Source: an uncultured Hyphomicrobiales bacterium
GTDB lineage: Bacteria > Pseudomonadota > Alphaproteobacteria > Rhizobiales > Beijerinckiaceae
DNA: 42,353 nucleotides
NCBI GenBank assembly: GCA_903885755.1
Contig: CAISJZ010000394.1
Span: 1-42,353 of the forward strand
Reading direction: 5' to 3'
Shown: one piece after another, positions 1-9,080 of the stretch
How the letters are laid out: every line of letters starts with the position of its first letter
How positions within the stretch are numbered: position 1 is the first letter of the stretch
The notes under the pieces: model-generated
What the model saw: the letters and a program-made list of their open reading frames with translations, nothing else
Databases searched by the model: none
Told to the model about the DNA's origin: nothing
Position numbers and translations under genes: made by a program

Positions 1-33
1 GCCGCCGCCAAGGCCCCCGCCGCCAAGAAGTAA
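1..33 (+). CDS. rplY: 3' end of a CDS with an Ala/Lys-rich tail, probably 50S ribosomal protein L25 (partial)
   Basis: Frame 1 reads AAAKAPAAKK-stop; rplY commonly sits immediately upstream of pth in alphaproteobacteria. Only 10 codons are visible, so identity rests on context. Confidence 0.55.
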   Translation, partial: AAAKAPAAKK

Positions 34-43
34 CGCAACCACT

Positions 44-66
44 CCCCGCGCCCTCGTGGCGCGGGG
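44..66 (+). terminator. Terminator-like hairpin after the partial rplY
   Basis: Perfect 9-bp stem CCCCGCGCC-ctcgt-GGCGCGGGG directly after the stop codon; weak T tract. Confidence 0.4.
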
Positions 67-99
67 ATCTTCGCCGCGAGATTCGCCCCGGACAGGCCC

Positions 100-705
100 A
101 TGCTGCTTCTCGTCGGCCTTGGCAATCCAGGCCGTGAATACGCCGGCAATCGCCACAACATCGGCTTCATGACCATCGAGGCGATCGCCCGCGAGCATCG
201 ATTCGCGCCCTTTCGCGCGCGCTTCAAGGGCCGTGTCGCCGAGGGCCAGATCGCCGGCGAGAAGGTCATCCTGCTGCAGCCCGAAACCTACATGAATGAC
301 AGCGGACGCTCGGTTCGGGAAGCCGCGCAATTCCACAAGATCGCGCGCTCCGACATCGTCGTCTTTCACGATGAACTCGACCTCGCGCCGGGCAAATTGC
401 GCGTCAAGGTGGGCGGCGGCGACGCCGGCCACAACGGGCTGCGCTCGATCACCGCGCACATGGGCAAGGACTACAAGCGGATACGGCTCGGCATCGGCCA
501 CCCTGGCGACAAAGCCATGGTGCATGCCTATGTGCTGAATGATTTCGGCAAGGCCGAGAAAGCCTGGGTCCAGTCCCTGTGCGAGACCATCGCCCGCAAC
601 GCCGCTCTGATCGTCGGCGGCGACGACACGGGCCTGCAGAACAAGACGCATCTGGCGATGACCGCCGCCGGCTTTGGCGACGTCAAGACGCTCGGCGGAG
701 CCTGA
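100..705 (+). CDS. pth: Peptidyl-tRNA hydrolase
   Basis: Translation MLLLVGLGNPGREYAGNRHNIGF...KPETYMN-like 'QPETYMNDSG', 'FHDELDL', 'GGGDAGHNGLRSI' typical of Pth. Confidence 0.97.
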   Translation: MLLLVGLGNPGREYAGNRHNIGFMTIEAIAREHRFAPFRARFKGRVAEGQIAGEKVILLQPETYMNDSGRSVREAAQFHKIARSDIVVFHDELDLAPGKLRVKVGGGDAGHNGLRSITAHMGKDYKRIRLGIGHPGDKAMVHAYVLNDFGKAEKAWVQSLCETIARNAALIVGGDDTGLQNKTHLAMTAAGFGDVKTLGGA

Positions 706-925
706 CACGGCGCGACAGGGAGTCGCGACGAGCGCCGCGCGCTGGACACGACTCGCCGTTCCCCATAATTTGCAATTATTCGCTTGAACCGGCGTTTGAC
801 CGCTCGCGGCGCGATGATCGCGACGCGCGCCTTGTCCAGAAACGTGAAAAGGCAAAGGCCGGCATGGCGCCAATCGCCGCAACGACCCATCCGGGCCCGG
901 CCCATTCCCGGAAAGTCCCGGCCAC

Positions 926-2947
926 ATGATGGTCGCGGCGCAAGTCCCCGCGCTGGCGCTTTTCGTCACGATCGCCGCCTACGCGCTGACCGCCCTCGTC
1001 ATCGCCATTTTCCATCGCCGCGCGCTGGCGGTCGCCTACCCCGTCTGCATCGCCGCCGCGGCGGTCGCGAGCGTCGCGGATCTGGTCGCGCTGGCGAGCG
1101 TGGCGGACGCCCATTTCACCCTGCCACTGGGCCTGCCGACCATTGGCCTGCGTCTGCGGCTCGACGCCCTCTCGGCCCTCTTCGGCCTCATCGTCAATGT
1201 CGGCGTGCTGGCGGCGTCGATCTACGGACTTGGTCTTGATCGCGATCATGATCTGTCGCCGAGAATCGAGCCGATCTTTCCGGCCTTCGCCGCCGCGATG
1301 AATCTGGTGCTTGTCGCTGACGACGCCTTCTCGTTTCTGTTTTTCTGGGAGCTGATGTCGCTGTCCTCATGGGCCCTCGTCGTGGCGCGCCACGACGATC
1401 CCGCCAGCCGCCACGCCGGCCATGTCTATCTCGTCATGGCGGCCATCGGCACGGCGGCGCTGCTCTTTGCCTTCGGCGGACTCGCTGGCCCGGCGGGCGA
1501 CTATTCCTTCGCGGGCATCCGCGCCGCCTCCCACACATCGATCGTTTCGGGCGTGGCGCTGACGCTCGTCCTGATCGGCGCGGGTTCGAAAGCAGGCCTC
1601 GCCCCGCTGCACGCCTGGCTGCCGCTCGCCCATCCCGCTGCGCCAAGCCACGTCTCCGCCCTGATGAGCGGCGTGATGACGAAAGTCGCGATCTACGCGG
1701 TTATCCGCGTCGTATTCGATCTGCTGGGCGCGCCGGAGTGGTGGTGGTCGCTGCCATTTCTCATCCTCGGCGCGATCACCGCGGTGCTCGGCCTGCTCTA
1801 TGCGCTGCTCGACAATGATCTGAAACGCGTACTCGCCTATTCCACGGTCGAGAACATCGGCATTATTTTTGTCGGCCTTGGTCTTGCCCTCGCCTTCCGA
1901 TCAACGGGCCTTGTCGCTTCCGCCGCGGTGGCGTTGGCCGCGGCGCTGCTGCACGCCCTCAATCATTCCTGGTTCAAGTCGCTGCTGTTCCTTGGCGCGG
2001 GCGCGGTGCTGCACGCCACTGGCCGGCGCGATTTCGATGGGCTCGGCGGGCTCATCCACAAGATGCCAAAAACCGCCGCATTCTGGCTCGTCGGCGCCAT
2101 GTCGATTTCGGCCCTGCCACCATTCAATGGATTCGTGTCGGAATGGCTGCTGTTTCAGGCGGTGCTGACCGGTCCAAGCTTCCCCGAGCCCGTGCTGCGT
2201 TTTCTCTCGCCCGCGGTCGGCGCGATGCTGGCGCTTGCCGCCGCCCTCGCCGCGGCGTGTTTCGTGCGCGCTTATGGAATTGTATTTCTGGGTCGCCCGC
2301 GCGATCCCGCCGCCGCGAACGCCCATGACGCGCCGCGCGCGCAACTCGTCGCCATGGCGATCCTCGCCGGCCTTTGCCTTTTCGGCGGATTGTTCGGCGC
2401 GCTGATCGTCCCGCTTCTGCAACCCATGCTGGTCGCCTTCGCGGGCGCGGCCATGCCGGCCGCCGGCGCGGGTCCGACACCCTTTTCGCTCGTCGCCTTC
2501 TCCGCCGAGCGCAGCACTTACGACGCGCCGACGATCGCGGCATTCCTGCTGACATCCGGCTTTCTCACGACCTGGCTGGTGCATCGCGTCTCCAGCCGCC
2601 GCACGCGACGCGCGCCGGCGTGGGACTGCGGCTTTCCCGAACCCTCGCCGCTGACACAATACACCGCGTCGAGTTTCAGCCAGCCGCTGCGGCGAGTTTA
2701 CGGCGGCTTCGCGTTCGGCGCGGTCGAGCGCGTCGACATGCCCGCGCCCGGGGACTCGCGCCCCGCCCGCCTGATCGTGACGCAACGCGACTACATCTGG
2801 GACGCGCTTTACGCCGCGCCGGCGCGCGCGGTTCTCGCGCTGTCGCTGCGCCTCAACATGTTGCAATTCCTCACCATCCGAAACTACCTCGTGCTGATGT
2901 TTTCGGCCCTGATCATTCTGCTCCTCATCGCCGCGGCGTGGTTCTGA
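926..2947 (+). CDS. hyfB: Hydrogenase-4 component B-like / antiporter-type membrane subunit (NuoL/M/N family)
   Basis: Multi-TM protein with 'FFWELMSLSSWALV', 'GSKAGLAPLHAWLPLAHPAAPSHVSALMSGVMTKVAIY', 'NHSWFKSLLFLGAGAVLHATG'; first gene of a hyf-like operon. Confidence 0.9.
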   Translation: MMVAAQVPALALFVTIAAYALTALVIAIFHRRALAVAYPVCIAAAAVASVADLVALASVADAHFTLPLGLPTIGLRLRLDALSALFGLIVNVGVLAASIYGLGLDRDHDLSPRIEPIFPAFAAAMNLVLVADDAFSFLFFWELMSLSSWALVVARHDDPASRHAGHVYLVMAAIGTAALLFAFGGLAGPAGDYSFAGIRAASHTSIVSGVALTLVLIGAGSKAGLAPLHAWLPLAHPAAPSHVSALMSGVMTKVAIYAVIRVVFDLLGAPEWWWSLPFLILGAITAVLGLLYALLDNDLKRVLAYSTVENIGIIFVGLGLALAFRSTGLVASAAVALAAALLHALNHSWFKSLLFLGAGAVLHATGRRDFDGLGGLIHKMPKTAAFWLVGAMSISALPPFNGFVSEWLLFQAVLTGPSFPEPVLRFLSPAVGAMLALAAALAAACFVRAYGIVFLGRPRDPAAANAHDAPRAQLVAMAILAGLCLFGGLFGALIVPLLQPMLVAFAGAAMPAAGAGPTPFSLVAFSAERSTYDAPTIAAFLLTSGFLTTWLVHRVSSRRTRRAPAWDCGFPEPSPLTQYTASSFSQPLRRVYGGFAFGAVERVDMPAPGDSRPARLIVTQRDYIWDALYAAPARAVLALSLRLNMLQFLTIRNYLVLMFSALIILLLIAAAWF

Positions 2948-3912
2948 TGGGCGAGACCGTCACACTCCTTGCCGGGCAGTTGATCCAGATGTTTCTGGTG
3001 CTGCTGCTGGCGCCCGGCGTGACGGGCCTCGTCCGCCAGACGAAGGCGCGCTTCATGCGTCGGCGCGGCGCGCCAATCATTCAACCCTATCGCGACCTCA
3101 TCAAGCTCGTGCGCAAGGAATCGGTGCTCGCCAACAACGCCTCGTGGCTGTTCCGCTCGGCTCCCTACGCGATACTGGCCTTCACATGGGTCGCCGCGGC
3201 CCTCGTGCCAACCTTCGCGGCGGGATTGATGTTCAACTGGGCCGCCGATGTCGTGGCGCTCGTGGCGCTGCTGGGCGCGGCGCGCGCGCTGCTGGCGCTC
3301 GCCGCCATGGATATCGGCACGAGTTTTGGCGGCATCGGCGCATCGCGCGAGATGATGATCGCGACGCTCGCCGAACCCGCGATGCTGCTCGTCGTACTGA
3401 CGATGGCGCTGACGGCGGGAACGACGCGTCTGCCGGAAATCGCCGGCTTTCTGATCGCCGCGCCCTTCGCCGTGCGCGCGTCGCTGGCGCTGGCGCTGTT
3501 CGCCTTCCTGATCGTGGCGCTGGCGGAAAACGCGCGCATTCCCGTCGACAATCCCGCCACGCATCTGGAACTCACCATGGTGCACGAGGCCATGGTGCTG
3601 GAATATTCCGGTCGTCATCTCGCGATGATCGAACTCGCGGCGCAATTGAAGCTCGTGCTGTATCTCTCGCTCATCATCTGTCTGTTCCTGCCGTTGGGAA
3701 AGGCCCCGGCGGAAGCCGGTCCGGCCGTCTGGGCGATGGGCGCGTTCACGCTCGTCCTCAAGCTCGCCGCGGGCGCGATACTGCTGGGCGCCTGGGAAGT
3801 CAGCATCGCGAAGATGCGCGTCTTTCGCGTTCCGGATTTTCTCGGCGGCGCTTTCGTGTTCGCCTTTCTGGCGATCCTGCTCGCCTTCCTGACCGGCGAG
3901 GTGTTCAATTGA
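2947..3912 (+). CDS. hyfC: HyfC/HycD-like membrane subunit (NuoH family)
   Basis: ATG overlaps the upstream TGA (ATGA); 'PIIQPYRDLIKLVRKES', 'IPVDNPATHLELTMVHEAMVLEYSGRHLAMIELAAQLKL' typical of HycD/HyfC. Confidence 0.92.
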   Translation: MGETVTLLAGQLIQMFLVLLLAPGVTGLVRQTKARFMRRRGAPIIQPYRDLIKLVRKESVLANNASWLFRSAPYAILAFTWVAAALVPTFAAGLMFNWAADVVALVALLGAARALLALAAMDIGTSFGGIGASREMMIATLAEPAMLLVVLTMALTAGTTRLPEIAGFLIAAPFAVRASLALALFAFLIVALAENARIPVDNPATHLELTMVHEAMVLEYSGRHLAMIELAAQLKLVLYLSLIICLFLPLGKAPAEAGPAVWAMGAFTLVLKLAAGAILLGAWEVSIAKMRVFRVPDFLGGAFVFAFLAILLAFLTGEVFN

Positions 3913-4568
3913 CGCACGCCTATGAAGTCTCGCATCTGCTCGCCGGCCTCATGCTGGTCGCGAGTTTTTCGCTGCTCTATCAGGATCGCATCGCCTCGGT
4001 GCTCAACACCTTCGCCGTCCAGGCCATTCTTCTGTCCATGGCCGTCGGCTGGGAGGCGTGGACCCAGCAACGGCCGCACCTGTTCATCACGGCGGCGCTG
4101 GCGCTTGGCCTCAAGGGCATTATCATCCCCGTCGCGTTGCACCGGATGATCGCGAAACTTGGCGTTCATCGCGACGTGGAGAAAGTCGTCGGCGTCGGCA
4201 CCACCCTGATGATTGGTCTCGCGCTGACCTCCCTGTCGCTGCTGCTCGTGCTCAAGGTCACCGCGGCGGCCGAATCCTTCACGCGCGAAGGACTCGCCCT
4301 GGCGCTGGCGATCATCCTGCTGGGCTTGCTGATGATGATCACGCGGCAGAACGCGGTGACGCAGATCGTCGGCTTCATGTCGCTTGAGAACGGCCTCATC
4401 CTCGCGGCGACCGGCGCGCGCGGCATGCCGCTCGTCGTCGAGGTCAGCGTGGCGTTTTCCGTTCTCATTGCGTTGTTCGTCTTCGCCGTCTTCGTGTTCC
4501 GCATTCGCGAACGGTTCGACAGCGTCGATATCGAGGCGCTTGATCGCGTCAGGGGCGATCGCGGATGA
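3909..4568 (+). CDS. hyfE: HyfE-like membrane subunit (NuoK-like)
   Basis: TTG start overlapping the upstream TGA (TTGA); small multi-TM protein in the hyfE position, 'MSLENGLILAATGARGMPLVVE'. Confidence 0.87.
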   Translation: MTHAYEVSHLLAGLMLVASFSLLYQDRIASVLNTFAVQAILLSMAVGWEAWTQQRPHLFITAALALGLKGIIIPVALHRMIAKLGVHRDVEKVVGVGTTLMIGLALTSLSLLLVLKVTAAAESFTREGLALALAIILLGLLMMITRQNAVTQIVGFMSLENGLILAATGARGMPLVVEVSVAFSVLIALFVFAVFVFRIRERFDSVDIEALDRVRGDRG

Positions 4569-6001
4569 TCACGCCCCTCGCGCTTGTCATCGTCATTCCC
4601 TTCGCCTCGGCCATTATCATGGCCCTGATCGCGGATTACCGGATTTCGGCGATCGGCAACATGCTCGCCATGTTCGCGACCCTTGACGCGGGGCTCATGT
4701 TGCCGTTCGGCCCGCGCGAGGTCGGCGATTATTTCATTCTCGACGAGGTGAACATCCTGTTTCTTATCCTGAATACCCTGGTGGGTTTCACCACGTCCGT
4801 GTTCAGCGCGAGCTACATCGGTCACGAGATTGAAACCGGCAAGCTGACGCCGCTGCTCGTGCGTTTCTATCACGCGATGTTTCTTGCGATGATGGGATCG
4901 ATGAATCTGGCGCTCGCGGCCAACAATATTGGCCTTTTGTGGGTTGGACTTGAGATGGCGACGCTGATTACCGTCGTCATGGTTGGGCTCTACCGCACGC
5001 CCGCCGCCATCGAGGCCGCGTGGAAATATTTCATTCTCGGCAGCGTCGGCATTTCGCTGGCGTTCTTTGGAACCATCCTTATTTATCTCGCCGGGCAGAA
5101 GGCCCTTGGCGAGGGTGTTCCCGCCATGACGTGGAGCCTGCTACTGGCCGCCGCGCCGCAACTTGACGCCTCGCTGGTCAATCTGGCGTTCGTCTTTCTG
5201 CTGATCGGCTATGGCACGAAGGTGGGCCTCGCGCCGCTCCATGCATGGCTGCCCGATGCCCACTCCGAAGGCCCCACGCCGATCTCCGCCGTGCTGTCGG
5301 GATTGCTGCTGAATGTCGCGCTCTACGCGCTGCTGCGCTTCAAGATGATTGTCGCGGCCCATCCCGGCGCCATGAACCCCGGCGCGATCCTGATCGTCAT
5401 GGGCCTGATCTCGCTGATCTTCGCCGCCTTCATGCTATACCAGCGACCCGACATCAAACGCCTCTTCGCCTATTCCTCGATCGAGCACATGGGGCTCATC
5501 ACCTTCGCCTTCGGCATGGGCGGCCCGCTCGCCAACTTCGCCGGCCTCTTGCACATGGCCATGCACAGCCTCACGAAATCAGCCATTTTCTTCACGGTCG
5601 GTCACATCGCGCAAGCCAAGAACAGTCAACGCATCTCGGACATACGCGGCCTGAGTGTTTCCCATCCGGCGCTGGCGCTGGGCCTCGCCGCCGGCGTCAT
5701 CGCGATTTCCGGCCTGCCTCCGTTCGGCGTGTTCATGAGCGAGTTTCTCATTCTCACCACGACCTTCGCGCGCCAGCCCTGGCTGGCGCTGTTCCCGGCC
5801 TTCGGCCTGCTCGTCGCTTTCGGCGCCTTGTTGCTGCGACTTCAGGACATGCTGTTTGGCGAACCGGCCGAACCCTCGCATCCCGTCAAAGCCTCATACG
5901 CGCCGCTTATCCTGCATCTCGCGCTCGTGCTCTGCGCCGGCCTCTATCTGCCGACCGCGCTGATCGCATGGTTCCAGCGCGCCGCGGAGCTGCTGCAATG
6001 A
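4565..6001 (+). CDS. hyfF: HyfF-like antiporter-type membrane subunit (NuoL/M/N family)
   Basis: Overlaps the upstream gene by 4 nt; 'GLLWVGLEMATLITV', 'GYGTKVGLAPLHAWLPDAHSEGPTPISAVLSG', 'AYSSIEHMGLI'. Confidence 0.92.
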   Translation: MITPLALVIVIPFASAIIMALIADYRISAIGNMLAMFATLDAGLMLPFGPREVGDYFILDEVNILFLILNTLVGFTTSVFSASYIGHEIETGKLTPLLVRFYHAMFLAMMGSMNLALAANNIGLLWVGLEMATLITVVMVGLYRTPAAIEAAWKYFILGSVGISLAFFGTILIYLAGQKALGEGVPAMTWSLLLAAAPQLDASLVNLAFVFLLIGYGTKVGLAPLHAWLPDAHSEGPTPISAVLSGLLLNVALYALLRFKMIVAAHPGAMNPGAILIVMGLISLIFAAFMLYQRPDIKRLFAYSSIEHMGLITFAFGMGGPLANFAGLLHMAMHSLTKSAIFFTVGHIAQAKNSQRISDIRGLSVSHPALALGLAAGVIAISGLPPFGVFMSEFLILTTTFARQPWLALFPAFGLLVAFGALLLRLQDMLFGEPAEPSHPVKASYAPLILHLALVLCAGLYLPTALIAWFQRAAELLQ

Positions 6002-7515
6002 GCGATCTCACACCGCTCGCCATCGCCGAACGCGCCGCCGGCCTGGGGGCCGGGACCGATGGCTTCATTCGCGCCGACGTGAACGAGGCCGACTGGACGC
6101 GCCTCGCGATGGGCTGCGTCGGAGGGCTGCACGATCTCGGCGCCATCTGGTTCGACGCCGGCGCCGCGCGAATGCTGCTCGTCGATCGCCTGGCCGGTCT
6201 GCGCGTGATCATTTCCTTGGCGACGACCAACGGCGCCTATCCCGCCGTGTCGCGCCACCACGCGCCCGCGCAACGGCTGGAACGCACGCTGCGCGATCTC
6301 GGCGCCGGCGATCCCCAGGGCATGCCGGATGCGCGCAACTGGATCGATCACGGCGCCTGGCCCATCGCGGCGCCGGGCCAGACACATGCGCGGCCAACAA
6401 CGGACTATAAATTCCTGCCGATCGAGGGCGACGGCTGGCATCAGATTCCCGTGGGGCCCGTGCACGCCGGCATTATCGAGCCCGGTCACTTCCGGTTCAC
6501 CGCCAATGGCGAACTCGTCGTGCGACTGGAAGAGCGCTTGGGCTACGTCCACAAGGGCGTTGAAGCGCTCTGCGACGGCGCGGGTCTGGACCAGGCGGCG
6601 CGCGTCGTGGCGCGCATCTCGGGCGATGCGACCGTTGCGTATTCATTCGCGTTCGCGCTCGCCGTTGAGGCTGCGCTCGACTGGACGCCGCCGCCCCGCG
6701 CGACTCTCCTGCGTGGCGTGATGGCCGAACTTGAACGCCTGTCCCATCACATCAATGATGTCGGGGCCATCTGCAACGACGCCAGCGTTGTCGTGCTGCA
6801 GGCGCATTGCGCGATCCTGCGCGAGGACATCCTGCAAACCGCGGCGCGTTGCTTCGGCCATCGCATGATGATGGATCGCATTATTCCCGGCGGCGTCGCG
6901 GTCGATCTGCCGTCCGGCGGCGCGGCGATGATCGAGGCGTTGCTGGCGCGCTGCGAGCCAGCCTTCGAGGAAATCGTGCGCGTCTACGACAATTCGCCGT
7001 CGTTGCAGGATCGCACGGTCGCCACCGGAGTTACTTCGCCCGATCTCGTCGCGCGATTCGCCGCCGGCGGCTACGTTGGCCGCGCATCCGGCCGCACCTT
7101 CGATGCCAGACGAAATTTTCCCCACGCGCCTTATGGCGGATTCGATCTCAAAATCGCTGGCCGAACGGAAGGCGACGTCAATGCGCGACTCTGGGTGCGC
7201 GTCGAGGAGGTCAGAGCCAGCATGGATCTCATTCGCTGGATGCTGAAGGAATTGAAGCCGGGCGATATCATGACTCCCGCGCCCATATTGGCCCACGAGG
7301 AAAAACATGGCGCGGCAATGGTCGAGAGCTTTCGCGGCGACGTGTTCATCGCCATCCGCGTTGATGCAAACAACCGTGTCGCGCGGCTGCACGCGCGCGA
7401 CCCGTCCTGCTTTCAATGGCCCCTTCTGGAAGCCGCCGTCGAGGGCAATATCGTCGCCGACTTCCCCCTGTGCAATAAATCCTTCAACTGCTCCTACTCC
7501 GGGCACGATCTGTAG
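5998..7515 (+). CDS. hyfG: HyfG/HycE-like large subunit (NuoC-like plus NuoD/large-subunit domains) lacking NiFe cysteine ligands
   Basis: ATG at 5998 overlaps the hyfF stop; N-terminal NuoC-like region, then 'GYVHKGVEAL', 'LERLSHHINDVG'. The L1 position reads RISGDATVAYS and the C-terminus SFNCSYSGHDL instead of CxxC motifs. Confidence 0.92.
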   Translation: MSDLTPLAIAERAAGLGAGTDGFIRADVNEADWTRLAMGCVGGLHDLGAIWFDAGAARMLLVDRLAGLRVIISLATTNGAYPAVSRHHAPAQRLERTLRDLGAGDPQGMPDARNWIDHGAWPIAAPGQTHARPTTDYKFLPIEGDGWHQIPVGPVHAGIIEPGHFRFTANGELVVRLEERLGYVHKGVEALCDGAGLDQAARVVARISGDATVAYSFAFALAVEAALDWTPPPRATLLRGVMAELERLSHHINDVGAICNDASVVVLQAHCAILREDILQTAARCFGHRMMMDRIIPGGVAVDLPSGGAAMIEALLARCEPAFEEIVRVYDNSPSLQDRTVATGVTSPDLVARFAAGGYVGRASGRTFDARRNFPHAPYGGFDLKIAGRTEGDVNARLWVRVEEVRASMDLIRWMLKELKPGDIMTPAPILAHEEKHGAAMVESFRGDVFIAIRVDANNRVARLHARDPSCFQWPLLEAAVEGNIVADFPLCNKSFNCSYSGHDL

Positions 7516-7521
7516 GCCGCC

Positions 7522-8037
7522 ATGCGCTCGCTGCTTCTGCGTTCACTGCTTCAGGGACTGGCGGTCATCGATCCGCCCGCGCCCGGCGGCGATGCGCTCG
7601 CTGAACTGACCAGGGCGCTTGGCGATCTGTCGCGCGGAAAACTTGGACGCTCGCTGGCGATCCGCGAGGTGGACGCGGGTTCGTGCAATGGCTGCGAACT
7701 CGAAATCCACGCGCTGAACAATCCGGTTTATGATGTCGAGCGCTTCGGTATTAGGTTCGTGGCCTCGCCCCGCCATGCCGACGTTTTGATGGTGACCGGG
7801 CCCGTTACGTGGAACATGAAGACGGCGCTGGAACGCACTTATGCCGCGACTCCCGCGCCCAAATGGGTCGTGGCGATCGGCGATTGCGGCGTCAATTGCG
7901 GCGTCTTCGCGGGCAGTCACGCAGTCGTCGGCCCGGTCGCCGCCGTCGTGCCCGTCGATCTGCATATTCCCGGCTGCCCGCCGCCGCCGATCGAGATTCT
8001 TAAAGGCCTGATCGGGCTTGTCGACGGGATGGCGTAA
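7522..8037 (+). CDS. hyfI: HyfI/HycG-like small subunit (NuoB family), proximal 4Fe-4S ligands present
   Basis: 'DAGSCNGCELEIHALNNPVYDVERFGI...GDCGVNCGVF...IPGCPPPPIEIL'. Confidence 0.92.
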   Translation: MRSLLLRSLLQGLAVIDPPAPGGDALAELTRALGDLSRGKLGRSLAIREVDAGSCNGCELEIHALNNPVYDVERFGIRFVASPRHADVLMVTGPVTWNMKTALERTYAATPAPKWVVAIGDCGVNCGVFAGSHAVVGPVAAVVPVDLHIPGCPPPPIEILKGLIGLVDGMA

Positions 8038-8043
8038 CAGCAA

Positions 8044-8907
8044 TTATTCGGTTTCCGCGTAACGCTTCTCGAATTCCCAGACATCGCGAAAGCCGATCAG
8101 TTCGTTGAATTCCGCGAAGGAATACATCGGCGCCTTGGCCGTCGAAGTACCGTTCTCGAGCAGATCGCCATAGGCCGTGGTGAGAGCCTGCGCGGTCGCC
8201 AGAAATCCAACGGCGGGAAAGATCGCGGCGGCAAAACCGAGCTCGGCAAGCCGCCCGACGGGCAGCATCGGCGTGCGCCCGCCATTGACCATGTTGGCGA
8301 TCAGCGGCTTGCCGATCCGCTTCCCGATGATCGCCATCTCCTCTTCGCTCTCTGGCGATTCGATGAAAACGATGTCGGCGCCGGCGGCGCCATAGGCCTC
8401 GCCTCGTCGCAAAGCCTCGTCGAGGCCAAGCGAGGTGCGCGCGTCGGTGCGCGCGATAATCAGAAAATCCCTGCTGGAGCGGCTGTCCGCGGCCACCTGA
8501 ATCTTGCGGACCATGTCGGCCAGGGAGATCACCCGCCGGTTCGGCGTGTGACCGCATTTCTTCGGGAATTCCTGATCCTCGATCTGGATCGCCGAGACGC
8601 CCGCCTTCTCGTAGCCGCGCACGGTATGGCGCACATTAAGCAGGCCGCCATAGCCCGTATCCGCGTCGGCGATGACGGGGGTCTTCGCCATGTCCGCGAT
8701 CCGCCCGATCCGCTCGATCATTTCCGTGTAGGTCGCCAGTCCCGCGTCCGGCAGGCCAAGCGAGGACGCGACCGTGCCATAGCCCGTCACGTAAAGCGCC
8801 TTGAAGCCCATGCGGTCGGCGATCAACGCCGAGATCAGATCATAGACGCCAGGCGCGGCGACGAATTCGCGCGCCTCGATAAGCTGGCGCAGTTTTGGAT
8901 CGGCCAT
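8044..8907 (-). CDS. Isocitrate lyase/PEP mutase superfamily protein (2-methylisocitrate lyase-like)
   Basis: 'PVIADADTGYGG', catalytic loop 'EFPKKCGH', 'IEDQEFPKKCGHTPNRRVI'; ATG at 8907 with upstream GAAAGAGGGAA RBS. Confidence 0.88.
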   Translation of the reverse strand: MADPKLRQLIEAREFVAAPGVYDLISALIADRMGFKALYVTGYGTVASSLGLPDAGLATYTEMIERIGRIADMAKTPVIADADTGYGGLLNVRHTVRGYEKAGVSAIQIEDQEFPKKCGHTPNRRVISLADMVRKIQVAADSRSSRDFLIIARTDARTSLGLDEALRRGEAYGAAGADIVFIESPESEEEMAIIGKRIGKPLIANMVNGGRTPMLPVGRLAELGFAAAIFPAVGFLATAQALTTAYGDLLENGTSTAKAPMYSFAEFNELIGFRDVWEFEKRYAETE

Positions 8908-9080
8908 GTGATTCCCTCTTTCGCGGCAACCGCCTTGTTGACCCATTTCCGCGAATTTCAGTCCCCGGGTCAATCGATTCCTCGGCCTTCGTCGTTCCCG
9001 GATCGCGAACCGCGATTGCGAGATGGCGAAAACGGGTGAAAGGTAGGCTCGTACACGGCGCGAAACGCGGAGAGAAGACC

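Noticed and set aside
1236-1249. FNR-like TTGAT-CGCG-ATCAT
   Set aside because: Lies inside hyfB coding sequence; GATC/CGATCG-type words are frequent in this genome, so likely chance.
4565-6001. Possible loss of a TM lysine in the HyfF-like subunit (ISAVLSGLLLNVALY)
   Set aside because: Asn at this position may be normal in HyfF-type subunits; cannot be judged without an alignment.
926-8037. Operon as a genuine H2-evolving hydrogenase-4/formate hydrogenlyase
   Set aside because: Large subunit lacks the NiFe cysteine pairs and no formate dehydrogenase or maturation genes are present.
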